Shown: positions 24,161 through 31,774 of the stretch, one piece after another
How positions within the stretch are numbered: the stretch's first letter is position 1
Layout: each line of letters starts with the position of its first letter
Assembly: GCA_963819115.1 (NCBI GenBank)
Contig: CAWFUR010000011.1
Span: forward strand, 310,001 to 374,000
Source: JACVRW01 sp963819115
Lineage (GTDB): Bacteria; Actinomycetota; Thermoleophilia; Solirubrobacterales; Thermoleophilaceae
Reading direction: 5' to 3'
Length of the DNA stretch: 64,000 nucleotides
Program-made: the position numbers and the translations under genes
The notes under the pieces: model-generated
Seen by the model: the letters and a program-made list of their open reading frames with translations, nothing else
What the model was told of the DNA's origin: nothing
The model's database searches: none

Positions 24161-25165
24161 CTAGGCCGTGACCGCCGCTGCGGAGAGCGCCTTCACGATC
24201 CGCGGGCGGTCCCCGAAGGGCACGGCAAGCAGTGTGTTCGCGCCCGCCCGCTCGTACTCGGCGAGGTGCTCGTCGAGCTCCGCGTAGGAGCAGCAGATCG
24301 CCGACCCCTTGATCAGCTCCGGGGTGAGCGCCTTCGCCGCGCCCATGCGGTCGCCGGCCGCGAACAGGCGCTGCACCTCGTGCGCGGCCTCGCCATGGCC
24401 GAAGCGCTCGGCCGTCTCAACGTAGAAGTTCTTGTCCTTCGCCCCCATGCCGCCGAGGTAGAGGGCGAGCCACGGCCGGGCCAGGTCGAGCGCGCGCTCG
24501 GCGTCGTCGTCGAGGCACACGAGCACGGCGGGAGCCACGTCCACGCCGGTGCCCTCGAAGGGAGCGAGCAGCTCGGGCGCCCTTGCCGGGCTGAACATGA
24601 AGGGGATCCAGCCGTCGGCGATCCTCGCCGTCTGCTCCACCGACTTCGGCCCGATGGCGCCGAGGTAGATCGGGATCCGCTCCTGCACCGGCTTGGCCAG
24701 CAGCTTCAGCGGCTTTCCCAGCTCGCTGCCCTCGAGCGGCAGCCGGAACTCCGCCCCCTCGTACTCGAGCGGGCCCTCGCGGGCGAGCGCGAGACGCACG
24801 ATCTCCACGTACTCGCGCGTCCGGGCCATGGGACGCCGGAACGGAACGCCGTGCCAGCCCTCGGACACCTGCGGGCCGGACACGCCGAGGCCCAGGCGGA
24901 AGCGACCTTCGGAGAGCACGTCCAGAGTCACGGCCGCCATCGCCGTGGCCGCCGGCGTGCGCGCGGGGATCTGCATCAGGGCCGAGCCCAGGCCGACCCG
25001 CTCGGTCATGGCCGTCAGGTGCCCGAGCACCGACACCGCGTCCTGGCCCCACGCCTCGGCCACCCACACGCTGTCGAGTCCGCCCTCGTCGGCCAGCCGG
25101 GCCAGCTCGACCTGCTCCTCTGCTGAGAACCAGGGCCAGTAGGCAACGAACAATCCAACGCGCAC
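24161..25165 (-). CDS. LLM-class F420-dependent oxidoreductase
   Basis: A 334-residue luciferase-like monooxygenase-fold protein beginning MRVGLFVAYWPWFSAEEQVE, with DSVWVAEAWGQDAVSVLGHL, the RFRLGLGVSGP turn and PIYLGAIGPKSVEQTARIADGW in the C-terminal half, all typical of the actinobacterial F420-dependent group (Rv-type oxidoreductases). The substrate is unknown. It lies convergent to the thiolase gene within the acyl-CoA region. TAGGAT 6 nt before the GTG start suggests leaderless transcription. Confidence 0.88.
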   Translation of the reverse strand: MRVGLFVAYWPWFSAEEQVELARLADEGGLDSVWVAEAWGQDAVSVLGHLTAMTERVGLGSALMQIPARTPAATAMAAVTLDVLSEGRFRLGLGVSGPQVSEGWHGVPFRRPMARTREYVEIVRLALAREGPLEYEGAEFRLPLEGSELGKPLKLLAKPVQERIPIYLGAIGPKSVEQTARIADGWIPFMFSPARAPELLAPFEGTGVDVAPAVLVCLDDDAERALDLARPWLALYLGGMGAKDKNFYVETAERFGHGEAAHEVQRLFAAGDRMGAAKALTPELIKGSAICCSYAELDEHLAEYERAGANTLLAVPFGDRPRIVKALSAAAVTA

Positions 25166-25171
25166 CGGCCC

Positions 25172-25177
25172 ATCCTA
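25172..25177 (-). promoter_or_regulatory. Putative -10 element (TAGGAT), leaderless start at 25165
   Basis: On the minus strand TAGGAT ends 6 nt before GTG 25165; no Shine-Dalgarno sequence. Confidence 0.4.
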
Positions 25178-25233
25178 TGGCGCGTTGTGCGCGAGGGGCC
25201 GGGCTGGCCCGGACCGGAGCGATGTTCTCCAGA

Positions 25234-25239
25234 TAGGCT
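25234..25239 (+). promoter_or_regulatory. Putative -10 element (TAGGCT), leaderless start at 25248
   Basis: TAGGCT ends 8 nt before the GTG of the GST-like gene; no Shine-Dalgarno sequence. Confidence 0.4.
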
Positions 25240-25247
25240 CGCCCTAC

Positions 25248-26024
25248 GTGGCCGTGATCCTCTGGCACATCGAGGTCTCACACTTCAACGAGAAGGCGCG
25301 CTGGGCGCTCGACTACAAGGGGATCCGCTACGAGCGCAGGGTGCCCATGCCGGGGCTGCATGGCGTTCGCGCCCTGGTGGAGACGCGGGGCGCGCAGAGG
25401 CGGCTTCCCGTGGTGGAGCTCGACGGCCGCCGCGTCGGGGACTCCACCGCGATCATCGCCGCGCTGGAGGAGCACACCCCCGAGCCGCCGCTGTACCCGG
25501 CCGACGCCGGCGAGCGCGCTCGCGCCCTCGAGCTCGAGGACTTCTTCGACGAGCACCTCGGCCCGCAGCTGCGCCGCTTCGCGTGGCACCACACGCTCCA
25601 GGACCCGGACGTGGTGGCGCGCACGCTGTTCGCAGGCGGGGACGCCACCCGCGAGCGGATGCTTCGAAGGACCTATCCGGTCGCGAACTTCTTCGTCCGC
25701 CGCGACTATCGGGTGACCGAGAAAAGCTCGCTGGAGGCGCGCGCCGAGGTGGTGGCGGCGATGGACCGTCTCGAGGCCGAGCTGGGCCCGTCGGGATATC
25801 TCGTGGGTGACCGCTTCTCGGTGGCCGACCTCGCCGCCGCGTCTCTCTTCACGCCCGTCGTCACGCCGCCCGAGCGGCCCTTCCTGCCGAAGGGCGAGGC
25901 GATGCCGGCGGTGCAGGAGCTGAGCGACGAGCTGACCGCCCGGCCGGGCGGGCAATGGATCTACGACATGTACGCGCGCCACCGCGGCGCCTACGCTGGG
26001 GAGGCACACCCTGTCAGCGCCTGA
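25248..26024 (+). CDS. Glutathione S-transferase-like protein
   Basis: From GTG 25248 the product has 258 residues. The N-terminal thioredoxin-like domain reads VILWHIEVSHFNEKARWALD with the cis-Pro region RLPVVELDGRRVGDSTAII, and the helical C-terminal domain has the GST cap motif YLVGDRFSVADLAAASLF. Actinobacteria usually lack glutathione, so the thiol partner may be different. It is divergent from the LLM oxidoreductase and ends 13 nt before the first acyl-CoA dehydrogenase start; it may be in that operon. GTG 25254 is an alternative start. Confidence 0.85.
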   Translation: MAVILWHIEVSHFNEKARWALDYKGIRYERRVPMPGLHGVRALVETRGAQRRLPVVELDGRRVGDSTAIIAALEEHTPEPPLYPADAGERARALELEDFFDEHLGPQLRRFAWHHTLQDPDVVARTLFAGGDATRERMLRRTYPVANFFVRRDYRVTEKSSLEARAEVVAAMDRLEAELGPSGYLVGDRFSVADLAAASLFTPVVTPPERPFLPKGEAMPAVQELSDELTARPGGQWIYDMYARHRGAYAGEAHPVSA

Positions 26025-26037
26025 CACGACCACCGCC

Positions 26038-27198
26038 GTGACCCTGCCGCTCGTGCGCAGCGACGAGGAGCGCCTGACGCGCGAGACCGTGGCCTCCATC
26101 TGCTCCGGGTACGGGCCCGCGTACTCGCGTCGCAAGCACGCCGAGGGACTGCCGCCCACCGAGCTCTGGGACGACCTCGCGGGCAAGGGCTACCTGGGGG
26201 TGAACATCCCCGAGGAGTGGGGCGGTGGCGGCCTCGGCATGGCCGGTCTCGCCGCGGTGGGCGAGGAGATCTCGGCCGCGGGCAGCTCGCTGCTGCTGAT
26301 CGTGGTGTCGCCGGCGATCGTGGGCAGCATCCTCGCGCGCCACGGCACGCCGGACCAGAACGACCGCTGGCTCCGGGGCATCGCCGCGGGCACGACGAAG
26401 GTGGCGTTCGCCATCACCGAGCCCGATGCCGGGACGAACTCGCACAACCTGTCCACATCGCTCGAGCGCCGCGGGGACCGCTTCGTCCTCCGCGGCCAGA
26501 AGACCTACATCTCGGGCGTCGAGCACGCCGACGCGGTGCTGGTCGTGGCCCGCAGCCGCCTGCCCGACGGCAAGCTCGGCCTGCCGTCGCTCTGCCTGGT
26601 GGACGTGGACGCCCCCGGATTCACGCGCGAGCCGATCCCGATGCCGTACGTTGGGCCGGATCAGCAGTGGACGCTGTTCTTCGACGACGTGGAGCTCGAC
26701 GAGGACCGCCTGGTGGGCGGCGAGGGCGGCGGGCTCGGACCGGTGTTCGACGGCCTGAACCCGGAGCGGATCATGGGGGCGACGATCGCGTGCGGGGCCG
26801 GCCGCAGGGCCCTGGCCAAGGCGTCCGCATATGCCAACGAGCGCGAGGTCTGGGGTGCCCCGATCGGCACGCACCAGGGCGTGTCCCACCCGCTGGCCGA
26901 GGCCAAGATCGAGCTCGAGCTGGCGCGGCTGATGACCCAGAAGGCGGCCGCGCTGTGCGACGCGCGCGCCCCGGGGGCGGGCGAGGCCAGCAACATGGCC
27001 AAGTTCTCCGCCGCGGAGGCCGCCATCAAGTGCGTGGACCGGACGATCCAGGCCCACGGCGGCAACGGCTTCGCGCTCGAGTACGAGCTCACGGACATGT
27101 GGTGGGGCGTTCGGCTGACGCGCACCGCGCCGGTCTCCCGCGAGATGATCCTCAACTACGTGGCCGAGCACAGCCTCGGCCTGCCGAAGAGCTACTGA
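26038..27198 (+). CDS. Acyl-CoA dehydrogenase, lacking the usual catalytic Glu
   Basis: The 386-residue flavoprotein follows the ACAD plan: helical N-domain (LWDDLAGKGYLGVNIPEEWG), FAD-binding beta-domain (AFAITEPDAGTNSHN) and C-domain (IQAHGGNGFALEYELTDMWW). The usual catalytic base in the EGT(S/N)E segment is absent: the chain reads RTAPVSREMILNYVAEH. This TAPVSREM ending is also seen in some actinobacterial ACADs, so the base may lie elsewhere. It would act on an unidentified acyl-CoA. GTG 26038 is the assumed start. Confidence 0.88.
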   Translation: MTLPLVRSDEERLTRETVASICSGYGPAYSRRKHAEGLPPTELWDDLAGKGYLGVNIPEEWGGGGLGMAGLAAVGEEISAAGSSLLLIVVSPAIVGSILARHGTPDQNDRWLRGIAAGTTKVAFAITEPDAGTNSHNLSTSLERRGDRFVLRGQKTYISGVEHADAVLVVARSRLPDGKLGLPSLCLVDVDAPGFTREPIPMPYVGPDQQWTLFFDDVELDEDRLVGGEGGGLGPVFDGLNPERIMGATIACGAGRRALAKASAYANEREVWGAPIGTHQGVSHPLAEAKIELELARLMTQKAAALCDARAPGAGEASNMAKFSAAEAAIKCVDRTIQAHGGNGFALEYELTDMWWGVRLTRTAPVSREMILNYVAEHSLGLPKSY

Positions 27199-27980
27199 GA
27201 ACCCGCCCCTCGCGGCTCCTCGCGGGTGCGGTCCTGGCGCTGAGCCTCGGTGCCGCCGCACCGGCGGCGGGCGCCCCGCCGTGGCGGCCTCACGTGGCTC
27301 CCGCGAACCGGTGGGCGGATCAGCGCCAGGGCACGGTCTCGTTCGCCGTTCGCACCGAGCGGCGGGTCTGGGCACGGGACGCCACGCGGGCGGTGCCCGC
27401 CGTGAGCGTGCTCAAGGTGATGCTGCTCGTGGCCTACCTGCGCGGGGACGACGTGCGCGGGCGGGCGCTGCGCCCGGCCGACCGTGCCCTGTTGGCGCCC
27501 ATGATCCGTTGGTCCGACAGCGTGGCCGCCTCGCGCGTGCGCGACATCGTGGGCAACGACGGCCTCGCGCGCCTCGCCCGCCGCGCGGGGATGTGTCACT
27601 TCCAGGCGGCCCCGATCTGGGGCAACTCGATCGTGAACGCCTCCGACCAGAGCCGCTTCCTTCTGCACATAGAGCGGCTGCTGCCGTCGCGGCACCGGCG
27701 GGCCGCGCTCCGGTTGCTCGGGTCGATCGTGCACTCGCAGCGCTGGGGGATCGCCCGCGTGCGCCCACCCGGATGGGCGCTCTACTTCAAGAGCGGCTGG
27801 GGGTCGGGCAGCGGTGCGGCGGACCACCAGGTGGCCATTCTGCAGCGCGGCGGGCGCCGGATCTCGGTGGCGATCATGACCACGTCCAACCCCAGCCACG
27901 CCTACGCCGAGCAGACCCAGCAGGGGGTGGCCGCGCGCCTGCTTCGAGGCCTCGGCCCCTCGTCCATTCCCGCCGACTAG
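27195..27980 (+). CDS. Secreted serine hydrolase, class A beta-lactamase-like, apparent CTG start
   Basis: The 261-residue protein has a signal peptide (RTRPSRLLAGAVLALSLG, cleaved near AAGA) and the penicillin-recognising fold: SVLK (SxxK) near residue 75, SDS in WSDSVAAS in place of SDN, and KSG in FKSGWGSGSG in place of KTG. It may be a lactamase or a cell-wall amidase. No ATG, GTG or TTG precedes the signal peptide in frame; CTG at 27195, overlapping the ACAD stop, is the only near-cognate start. The next GTG (near 27294) would remove the signal peptide. Confidence 0.75.
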   Translation: MRTRPSRLLAGAVLALSLGAAAPAAGAPPWRPHVAPANRWADQRQGTVSFAVRTERRVWARDATRAVPAVSVLKVMLLVAYLRGDDVRGRALRPADRALLAPMIRWSDSVAASRVRDIVGNDGLARLARRAGMCHFQAAPIWGNSIVNASDQSRFLLHIERLLPSRHRRAALRLLGSIVHSQRWGIARVRPPGWALYFKSGWGSGSGAADHQVAILQRGGRRISVAIMTTSNPSHAYAEQTQQGVAARLLRGLGPSSIPAD

Positions 27981-27983
27981 ATT
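27978..27983 (+). promoter_or_regulatory. Putative -10 element (TAGATT), leaderless start at 27992
   Basis: TAGATT begins at the stop codon of the serine hydrolase gene and ends 8 nt before the next ATG; no Shine-Dalgarno sequence. Confidence 0.4.
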
Positions 27984-27991
27984 ACGGCGCC

Positions 27992-29128
27992 ATGGACCTG
28001 ACCCTGTCGCCATCGGAAGAGACCTTCCGCGACGAGCTCCGCTCCTGGCTCGCGGACAACCACCCGGGTGAGGATCCACCCGGGGACGACGAGGCTTTCG
28101 AGCACCGCCGAGCCTGGCAGAAGAAGCTTCACGAGGCCGGCTACGCGGGCTTCTCGTGGCCGAAGGAGTTCGGAGGCCGCGGGGCCACGCTCGTGGAGCA
28201 GGCGCTGTTCGGCGAGGAGATGGCGCACGCCAGGGCGCCTCAGCCGGCCAACGTGCTCGGCATGGTGATGGGCGGACCTGTGGTGATCGCCCACGGCGAC
28301 GAGACCCAGAAGGAGCGCTTCCTCCGCCCCATCCTCTCGGGCGAGGAGATCTGGTGCCAGGGCTTCTCGGAGCCCGACTCCGGCTCGGACCTCGCGTCGC
28401 TGAAGACCCGCGCCGTGAAGTCCAACGGCGAGTGGGTGGTGACGGGCCAGAAGGTGTGGACCACCTACGCGCACAAGGCCAAGTGGTGCATGCTCGTGGC
28501 CCGGACCGACCAGGACGCGCCCAAGCACCAGGGCCTCACCTACTTCATCATGGACATGGAGCAGGACGCGGTGCAGGTGCGCCCGCTGCGCCAGATCACC
28601 GGTGAGGCGGAGTTCAACGAGCTCTTCATCGAGGAGGCGCGGATCCCCGACGAGAACGTCGTCGGCGGGGTGGGCAACGGCTGGGGAGTGGCCATCACGA
28701 CGCTCATGCACGAGCGCGCCGGGCTGGGCGCGTCGGCGGCGGCGGGCATGCGGGTGGCGCTCGGCGAGCTCACCGACCTGGCCCGCGAGCGCGGCGTGAC
28801 CGCCGACCCGGTGATCCGCCAGAAGATCGCCCAGCTCACGATCGAGGTGGAGCTGCTGCGCCTGAACGCCTGGCGCGGGCTCACGGCGATCATGAAGACC
28901 GGGATCCCGGGCCCCGAGGGCTCGGTGGTGAAGTGGCAGTGGGGCGAGCTGAACCAGTCGCTCACCGAGCTGGCCGTGGACATCCTCGGTGAGGACGGCG
29001 CGCTCTGGGACTCACCCTGGACCTACCGCTTCCTGCGCGCCCGCGCGAACTCCATCGAGGGCGGGACCACCGAGATCCTCAAGAACATCGTGGCCGAGCG
29101 GGTGCTCGGCCTTCCGAAGCTGCGATAG
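27992..29128 (+). CDS. Acyl-CoA dehydrogenase, catalytic subunit of a probable heterotetramer
   Basis: The 378-residue protein is of the FadE26/FadE34-like type: SWPKEFGGRGATLVEQALFG, QGFSEPDSGSDLASLKT, and a C-domain with WTYRFLRARANSIEGGTTEI, where the Glu of IEGGT is the catalytic base. In mycobacteria such subunits pair with a shorter, degenerate ACAD encoded next to them, to oxidise sterol side-chain or other bulky acyl-CoAs. Here the 338-residue partner follows 11 nt downstream. The substrate is not known. Confidence 0.92.
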   Translation: MDLTLSPSEETFRDELRSWLADNHPGEDPPGDDEAFEHRRAWQKKLHEAGYAGFSWPKEFGGRGATLVEQALFGEEMAHARAPQPANVLGMVMGGPVVIAHGDETQKERFLRPILSGEEIWCQGFSEPDSGSDLASLKTRAVKSNGEWVVTGQKVWTTYAHKAKWCMLVARTDQDAPKHQGLTYFIMDMEQDAVQVRPLRQITGEAEFNELFIEEARIPDENVVGGVGNGWGVAITTLMHERAGLGASAAAGMRVALGELTDLARERGVTADPVIRQKIAQLTIEVELLRLNAWRGLTAIMKTGIPGPEGSVVKWQWGELNQSLTELAVDILGEDGALWDSPWTYRFLRARANSIEGGTTEILKNIVAERVLGLPKLR

Positions 29129-29139
29129 CGGAGGCCACC

Positions 29140-30156
29140 GTGAACTTCGACTTCACCGACGACCAGCACGCCATCAAGCGCACGGCCAAGGACTTCCTGG
29201 CCGCGCGCTTCACCAACGACCGCCTCCGCGAGCTCGCCGAGGGCGGCACGTACGACGACTCCGTGTGGAAGGAGCTCTGCGAGCTGGGCTGGCCCGGGAT
29301 CTTCGTGTCCGAGGAGCGCGGCGGGCAGGGCCTCGGCGTGGTGGAGCTCGTGATCCTCATGGAGGAGCTGGGCTACGCGCTCGCGCCCGTGCCCTTCCTG
29401 TCCACGGCCGCAGCGGGCCTGGCCCTGCAGACCGCGGGCTCCGACGAGCAGCAGGAGCGCTGGCTTTCGGGCATCGCGAGCGGCGAGGTGCGCGCCACCG
29501 TCGGCGTGGCCTCCAACGGGGAGGCGCGGCTGGTGCCGGACGCGGAGGGCGCGGATGTGATCGTGCTCCTCGACCGCGACGGCGGGCGTGTGGTGGAGGC
29601 CTCGGACGCCGAGATCGAGCCGCTCCACACCATCGATGCCACGCGCCGCTTCGCTCGGGTACGTGCCGAGGGCGGGGACGCCCTGCCCGGAGACACCTCG
29701 GCGGTGCTCGACCGGATCGTGACCGCCCTGGCCGCCGAGCTCACGGGTGTGAGCCAGCGCGCCATGGAGATGGCCGTGGCCTACGCCCGGGACCGCAAGC
29801 AGTTCGGCCGTCCCATCGGCGCCTACCAGGCCGTGGCTCATCGCTGCGCGCAGATGCTCCTGGAGACGGAGGGCGCACGCTCGGCCTCCTACTACGCGGC
29901 ATGGACCTCCGACGCCGAGCCCGAGACCTTCCCGGTGGCGGCGTCGATGGCCAAGGCCTATGCGTCGGACGCGGCCTGGCGGGTCAGCGCGTCGTCGCTA
30001 CAGGTGCACGGCGGCATCGGCTTCACCTGGGAGCACGACCTGCACTTCTTCCTCAAGCGGGCGAAGGCCGACGGGCTGCTCTACGGCTCGGCGAGCGAGC
30101 ATCGCGAGCGCGTGGCCGAGCTCAGCGGCCTGGCCGCCGAGCCGGCGTCGGTCTAG
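29140..30156 (+). CDS. Acyl-CoA dehydrogenase-like subunit without catalytic Glu
   Basis: A 338-residue ACAD beginning MNFDFTDDQHAIKRTAKDFL. The FAD-domain is shortened and lacks the usual TEP(D/G)AGSD motif. The C-domain keeps the flavin-contact segment RKQFGRPIGAYQAVAHRCAQ and LQVHGGIGFTWEHDLHFFLK, but the catalytic Glu position reads LLYGSAS. This fits the non-catalytic partner of an alpha2beta2 ACAD, with the preceding gene as the catalytic one. GTG 29140 start. The stop shares CTAG with the convergent gene. Confidence 0.9.
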   Translation: MNFDFTDDQHAIKRTAKDFLAARFTNDRLRELAEGGTYDDSVWKELCELGWPGIFVSEERGGQGLGVVELVILMEELGYALAPVPFLSTAAAGLALQTAGSDEQQERWLSGIASGEVRATVGVASNGEARLVPDAEGADVIVLLDRDGGRVVEASDAEIEPLHTIDATRRFARVRAEGGDALPGDTSAVLDRIVTALAAELTGVSQRAMEMAVAYARDRKQFGRPIGAYQAVAHRCAQMLLETEGARSASYYAAWTSDAEPETFPVAASMAKAYASDAAWRVSASSLQVHGGIGFTWEHDLHFFLKRAKADGLLYGSASEHRERVAELSGLAAEPASV

Positions 30157-30452
30157 CCAGATTCGGCTGCCGGAGTGGGGCGCTCGCCCCGGTAGCTCGG
30201 CAGCGCCCGCGCTTCCTCGTGGGGCTGAATCGGCCCGCGGTTCTCCGAGCCGTCCGCGAGCGCCTCCAGCCGCCTGATCTCGCGCTCTCCCTCAATGCGG
30301 GCCGGGTGGTCCGGCGGCAGCCCGCCCACGAGATTCCTGATTCGGGCGCTGATCTGAAGGGAGAAGTGCGGGGTGGAGGCCCCCATCAGCTCGCGCACGT
30401 CCTCCAGGGTCGGCTCGCGCTGGGCGCGATCGGGACGCTCGTACTCGCTCAC
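30153..30452 (-). CDS. Hypothetical protein, 99 residues
   Basis: A polar, charged protein beginning MSEYERPDRAQREPTLEDVRELMGA. The middle (HFSLQISARIRNLVGGLPPDHPARIEGEREI) looks amphipathic-helical; the C-terminus is Pro/Glu-rich and likely disordered. No family is recognised. It is 24 nt upstream (5') of the cell-wall-binding lipoprotein gene's end, reading the same way as it, and convergent with the ACAD partner gene (shared CTAG). Confidence 0.65.
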   Translation of the reverse strand: MSEYERPDRAQREPTLEDVRELMGASTPHFSLQISARIRNLVGGLPPDHPARIEGEREIRRLEALADGSENRGPIQPHEEARALPSYRGERPTPAAESG

Positions 30453-30476
30453 CCGTGGCAGGTTATCCGGCGGGCG

Positions 30477-31652
30477 CTAGGGAGCGGTGGCCTGCACCGG
30501 GATCAGCTCGGTCACCCGGTCGAGGCGCGCCTGCGCGTTCAGTGAGAGCGCATCCTCGTCGCCCAGGATCCACACGCGGTTGTACACCGCCTGGCCCGGG
30601 TCCACCTCATAGCCGGGCTGCACGCTGAGCAGGTAGCTCTCCAGCGGCTTCGGCAGGTCGGCGTCCTGATCGGTGAGGAGCAGCGGGGCGAACACGCCCC
30701 GGCTGGCCAGCGGGGCCGCGGCGGCGGCGTCCATGGGCCGTGAGGTGTTGGCCACCGTGAAGTTGTACCCGGGCACGTCGACCCCCCAGCCGAAGTTCCC
30801 CTGGCGGTAGCGGGCGAACGCGACCGCGGACTCCACGGGAGTCGGCCCCGAGATGCGCTTCACCGAGTTGGCCACCCCGCGCACCTGGGCCAGGACCTTG
30901 TTGGAGATGACGCGCTCCGGGCCGAGGACGTAGACGGTGGGCTTTCCGTGCTCGCGCAGGGCACGCAGGATGGGGGCGGGCACCGAGTCCCGCTTCACGG
31001 GCAGGGCGGCGTCCCCGGAGCGGGCGGCCCAGGCGGCGGCGGGCATCGCGAACGCCGCGTCGTCGCTCGAGTAGAGCACCACGTTGTTCGAGGGGCGGCC
31101 GCGGGCGGCGGAGAAGAAGCGGTCCACGGCCGCGGACCGCTCGAAGGCGTCGTTCCCCTCGACCACGGCGGTCTTGTAGCCGCTCGGGCGGGCCACGTCA
31201 TCCCCCACGCGGATCACCTGGGCGTCCTTCGACAGGTCCGAGCCGCGCGGCTTCAGCCGGTCGAGCGTGTCCGCCGTGGCGCCGGGCACGGAGCTGCCGT
31301 CGGACAGGAGGATGGGTGCGCCGATCGGCGGGCCTGACAGCACCGCGGCGGCCACCGCGGACTGCCAGTCGTTCTTGTCGACGAGCACCACCGCGGTCGG
31401 GCGGTCGGACTCGTTGGTGGCGGGGAAGAGCGCGTTCGCCACGCCCGCGGCGTCCGTGGTCGCGTCGCCGCCACCGATGCGCAGGGTGTTGCGGGTGGCC
31501 GTGAAGGGGAAGCCGAGCTTCTGGGCCGCCTGGTCGTCGCTGCCCTTGGCGCCCACCTGACCGGGGCGCGAGTCGTCGTTGCCGAGGCTGCAACCGGCGA
31601 CTGAGAGGGCCGTGACGAGGGCGGCGGCGAGTGTGGCAAGCGGCCGGCGCAA
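30477..31652 (-). CDS. Lipoprotein with cell wall-binding type 2-like repeats
   Basis: From TTG 31652 the 391-residue product starts with an arginine pair, a hydrophobic stretch (LATLAAALVTALSVAGC) and a lipobox Cys at residue 21. The body has CWB2-like segments: TLRIGGGDATTDAAGVANAL with AVVLVDKNDWQSAVAAAVLS, and a later VKRISGPTPVESAVAFARY. Such repeats bind anionic wall polymers in Clostridia; here the protein would be a membrane-anchored lipoprotein. A longer reading frame starts at 31751, but it would bury the signal peptide. The start is divergent to the ACAD gene at 31775 and may be affected by the operator between them. Confidence 0.72.
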   Translation of the reverse strand: MRRPLATLAAALVTALSVAGCSLGNDDSRPGQVGAKGSDDQAAQKLGFPFTATRNTLRIGGGDATTDAAGVANALFPATNESDRPTAVVLVDKNDWQSAVAAAVLSGPPIGAPILLSDGSSVPGATADTLDRLKPRGSDLSKDAQVIRVGDDVARPSGYKTAVVEGNDAFERSAAVDRFFSAARGRPSNNVVLYSSDDAAFAMPAAAWAARSGDAALPVKRDSVPAPILRALREHGKPTVYVLGPERVISNKVLAQVRGVANSVKRISGPTPVESAVAFARYRQGNFGWGVDVPGYNFTVANTSRPMDAAAAAPLASRGVFAPLLLTDQDADLPKPLESYLLSVQPGYEVDPGQAVYNRVWILGDEDALSLNAQARLDRVTELIPVQATAP

Positions 31653-31735
31653 GTGGCAGAGGACGATAGCTGGGGGGTCGGCGCCCCGAATGGATCGCCT
31701 ATTTCCCGTGCGAAGGGCCGCCGTGTGGCGTACGA

Positions 31736-31751
31736 TTGACTGGTCAGTCAA
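31736..31751. promoter_or_regulatory. Palindromic operator TTGACTGGTCAGTCAA (same as at 22877)
   Basis: Perfect 16-bp palindrome ending 23 nt before the ACAD ATG at 31775. A TACGAT -10 candidate (31731-31736) abuts it, so a bound repressor would cover the transcription start. The arms match the operator before the thiolase gene. Confidence 0.8.
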
Positions 31752-31774
31752 CCAGTGCCGGAGGCGCCCCCACG

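Noticed and set aside
26012..26026. Inverted repeat TGTCAG-CGC-CTGACA before the acyl-CoA dehydrogenase at 26038
   Set aside because: It overlaps the last codons and stop of the GST-like gene, differs from the TTGACTG operator and has no second copy; chance is likely.
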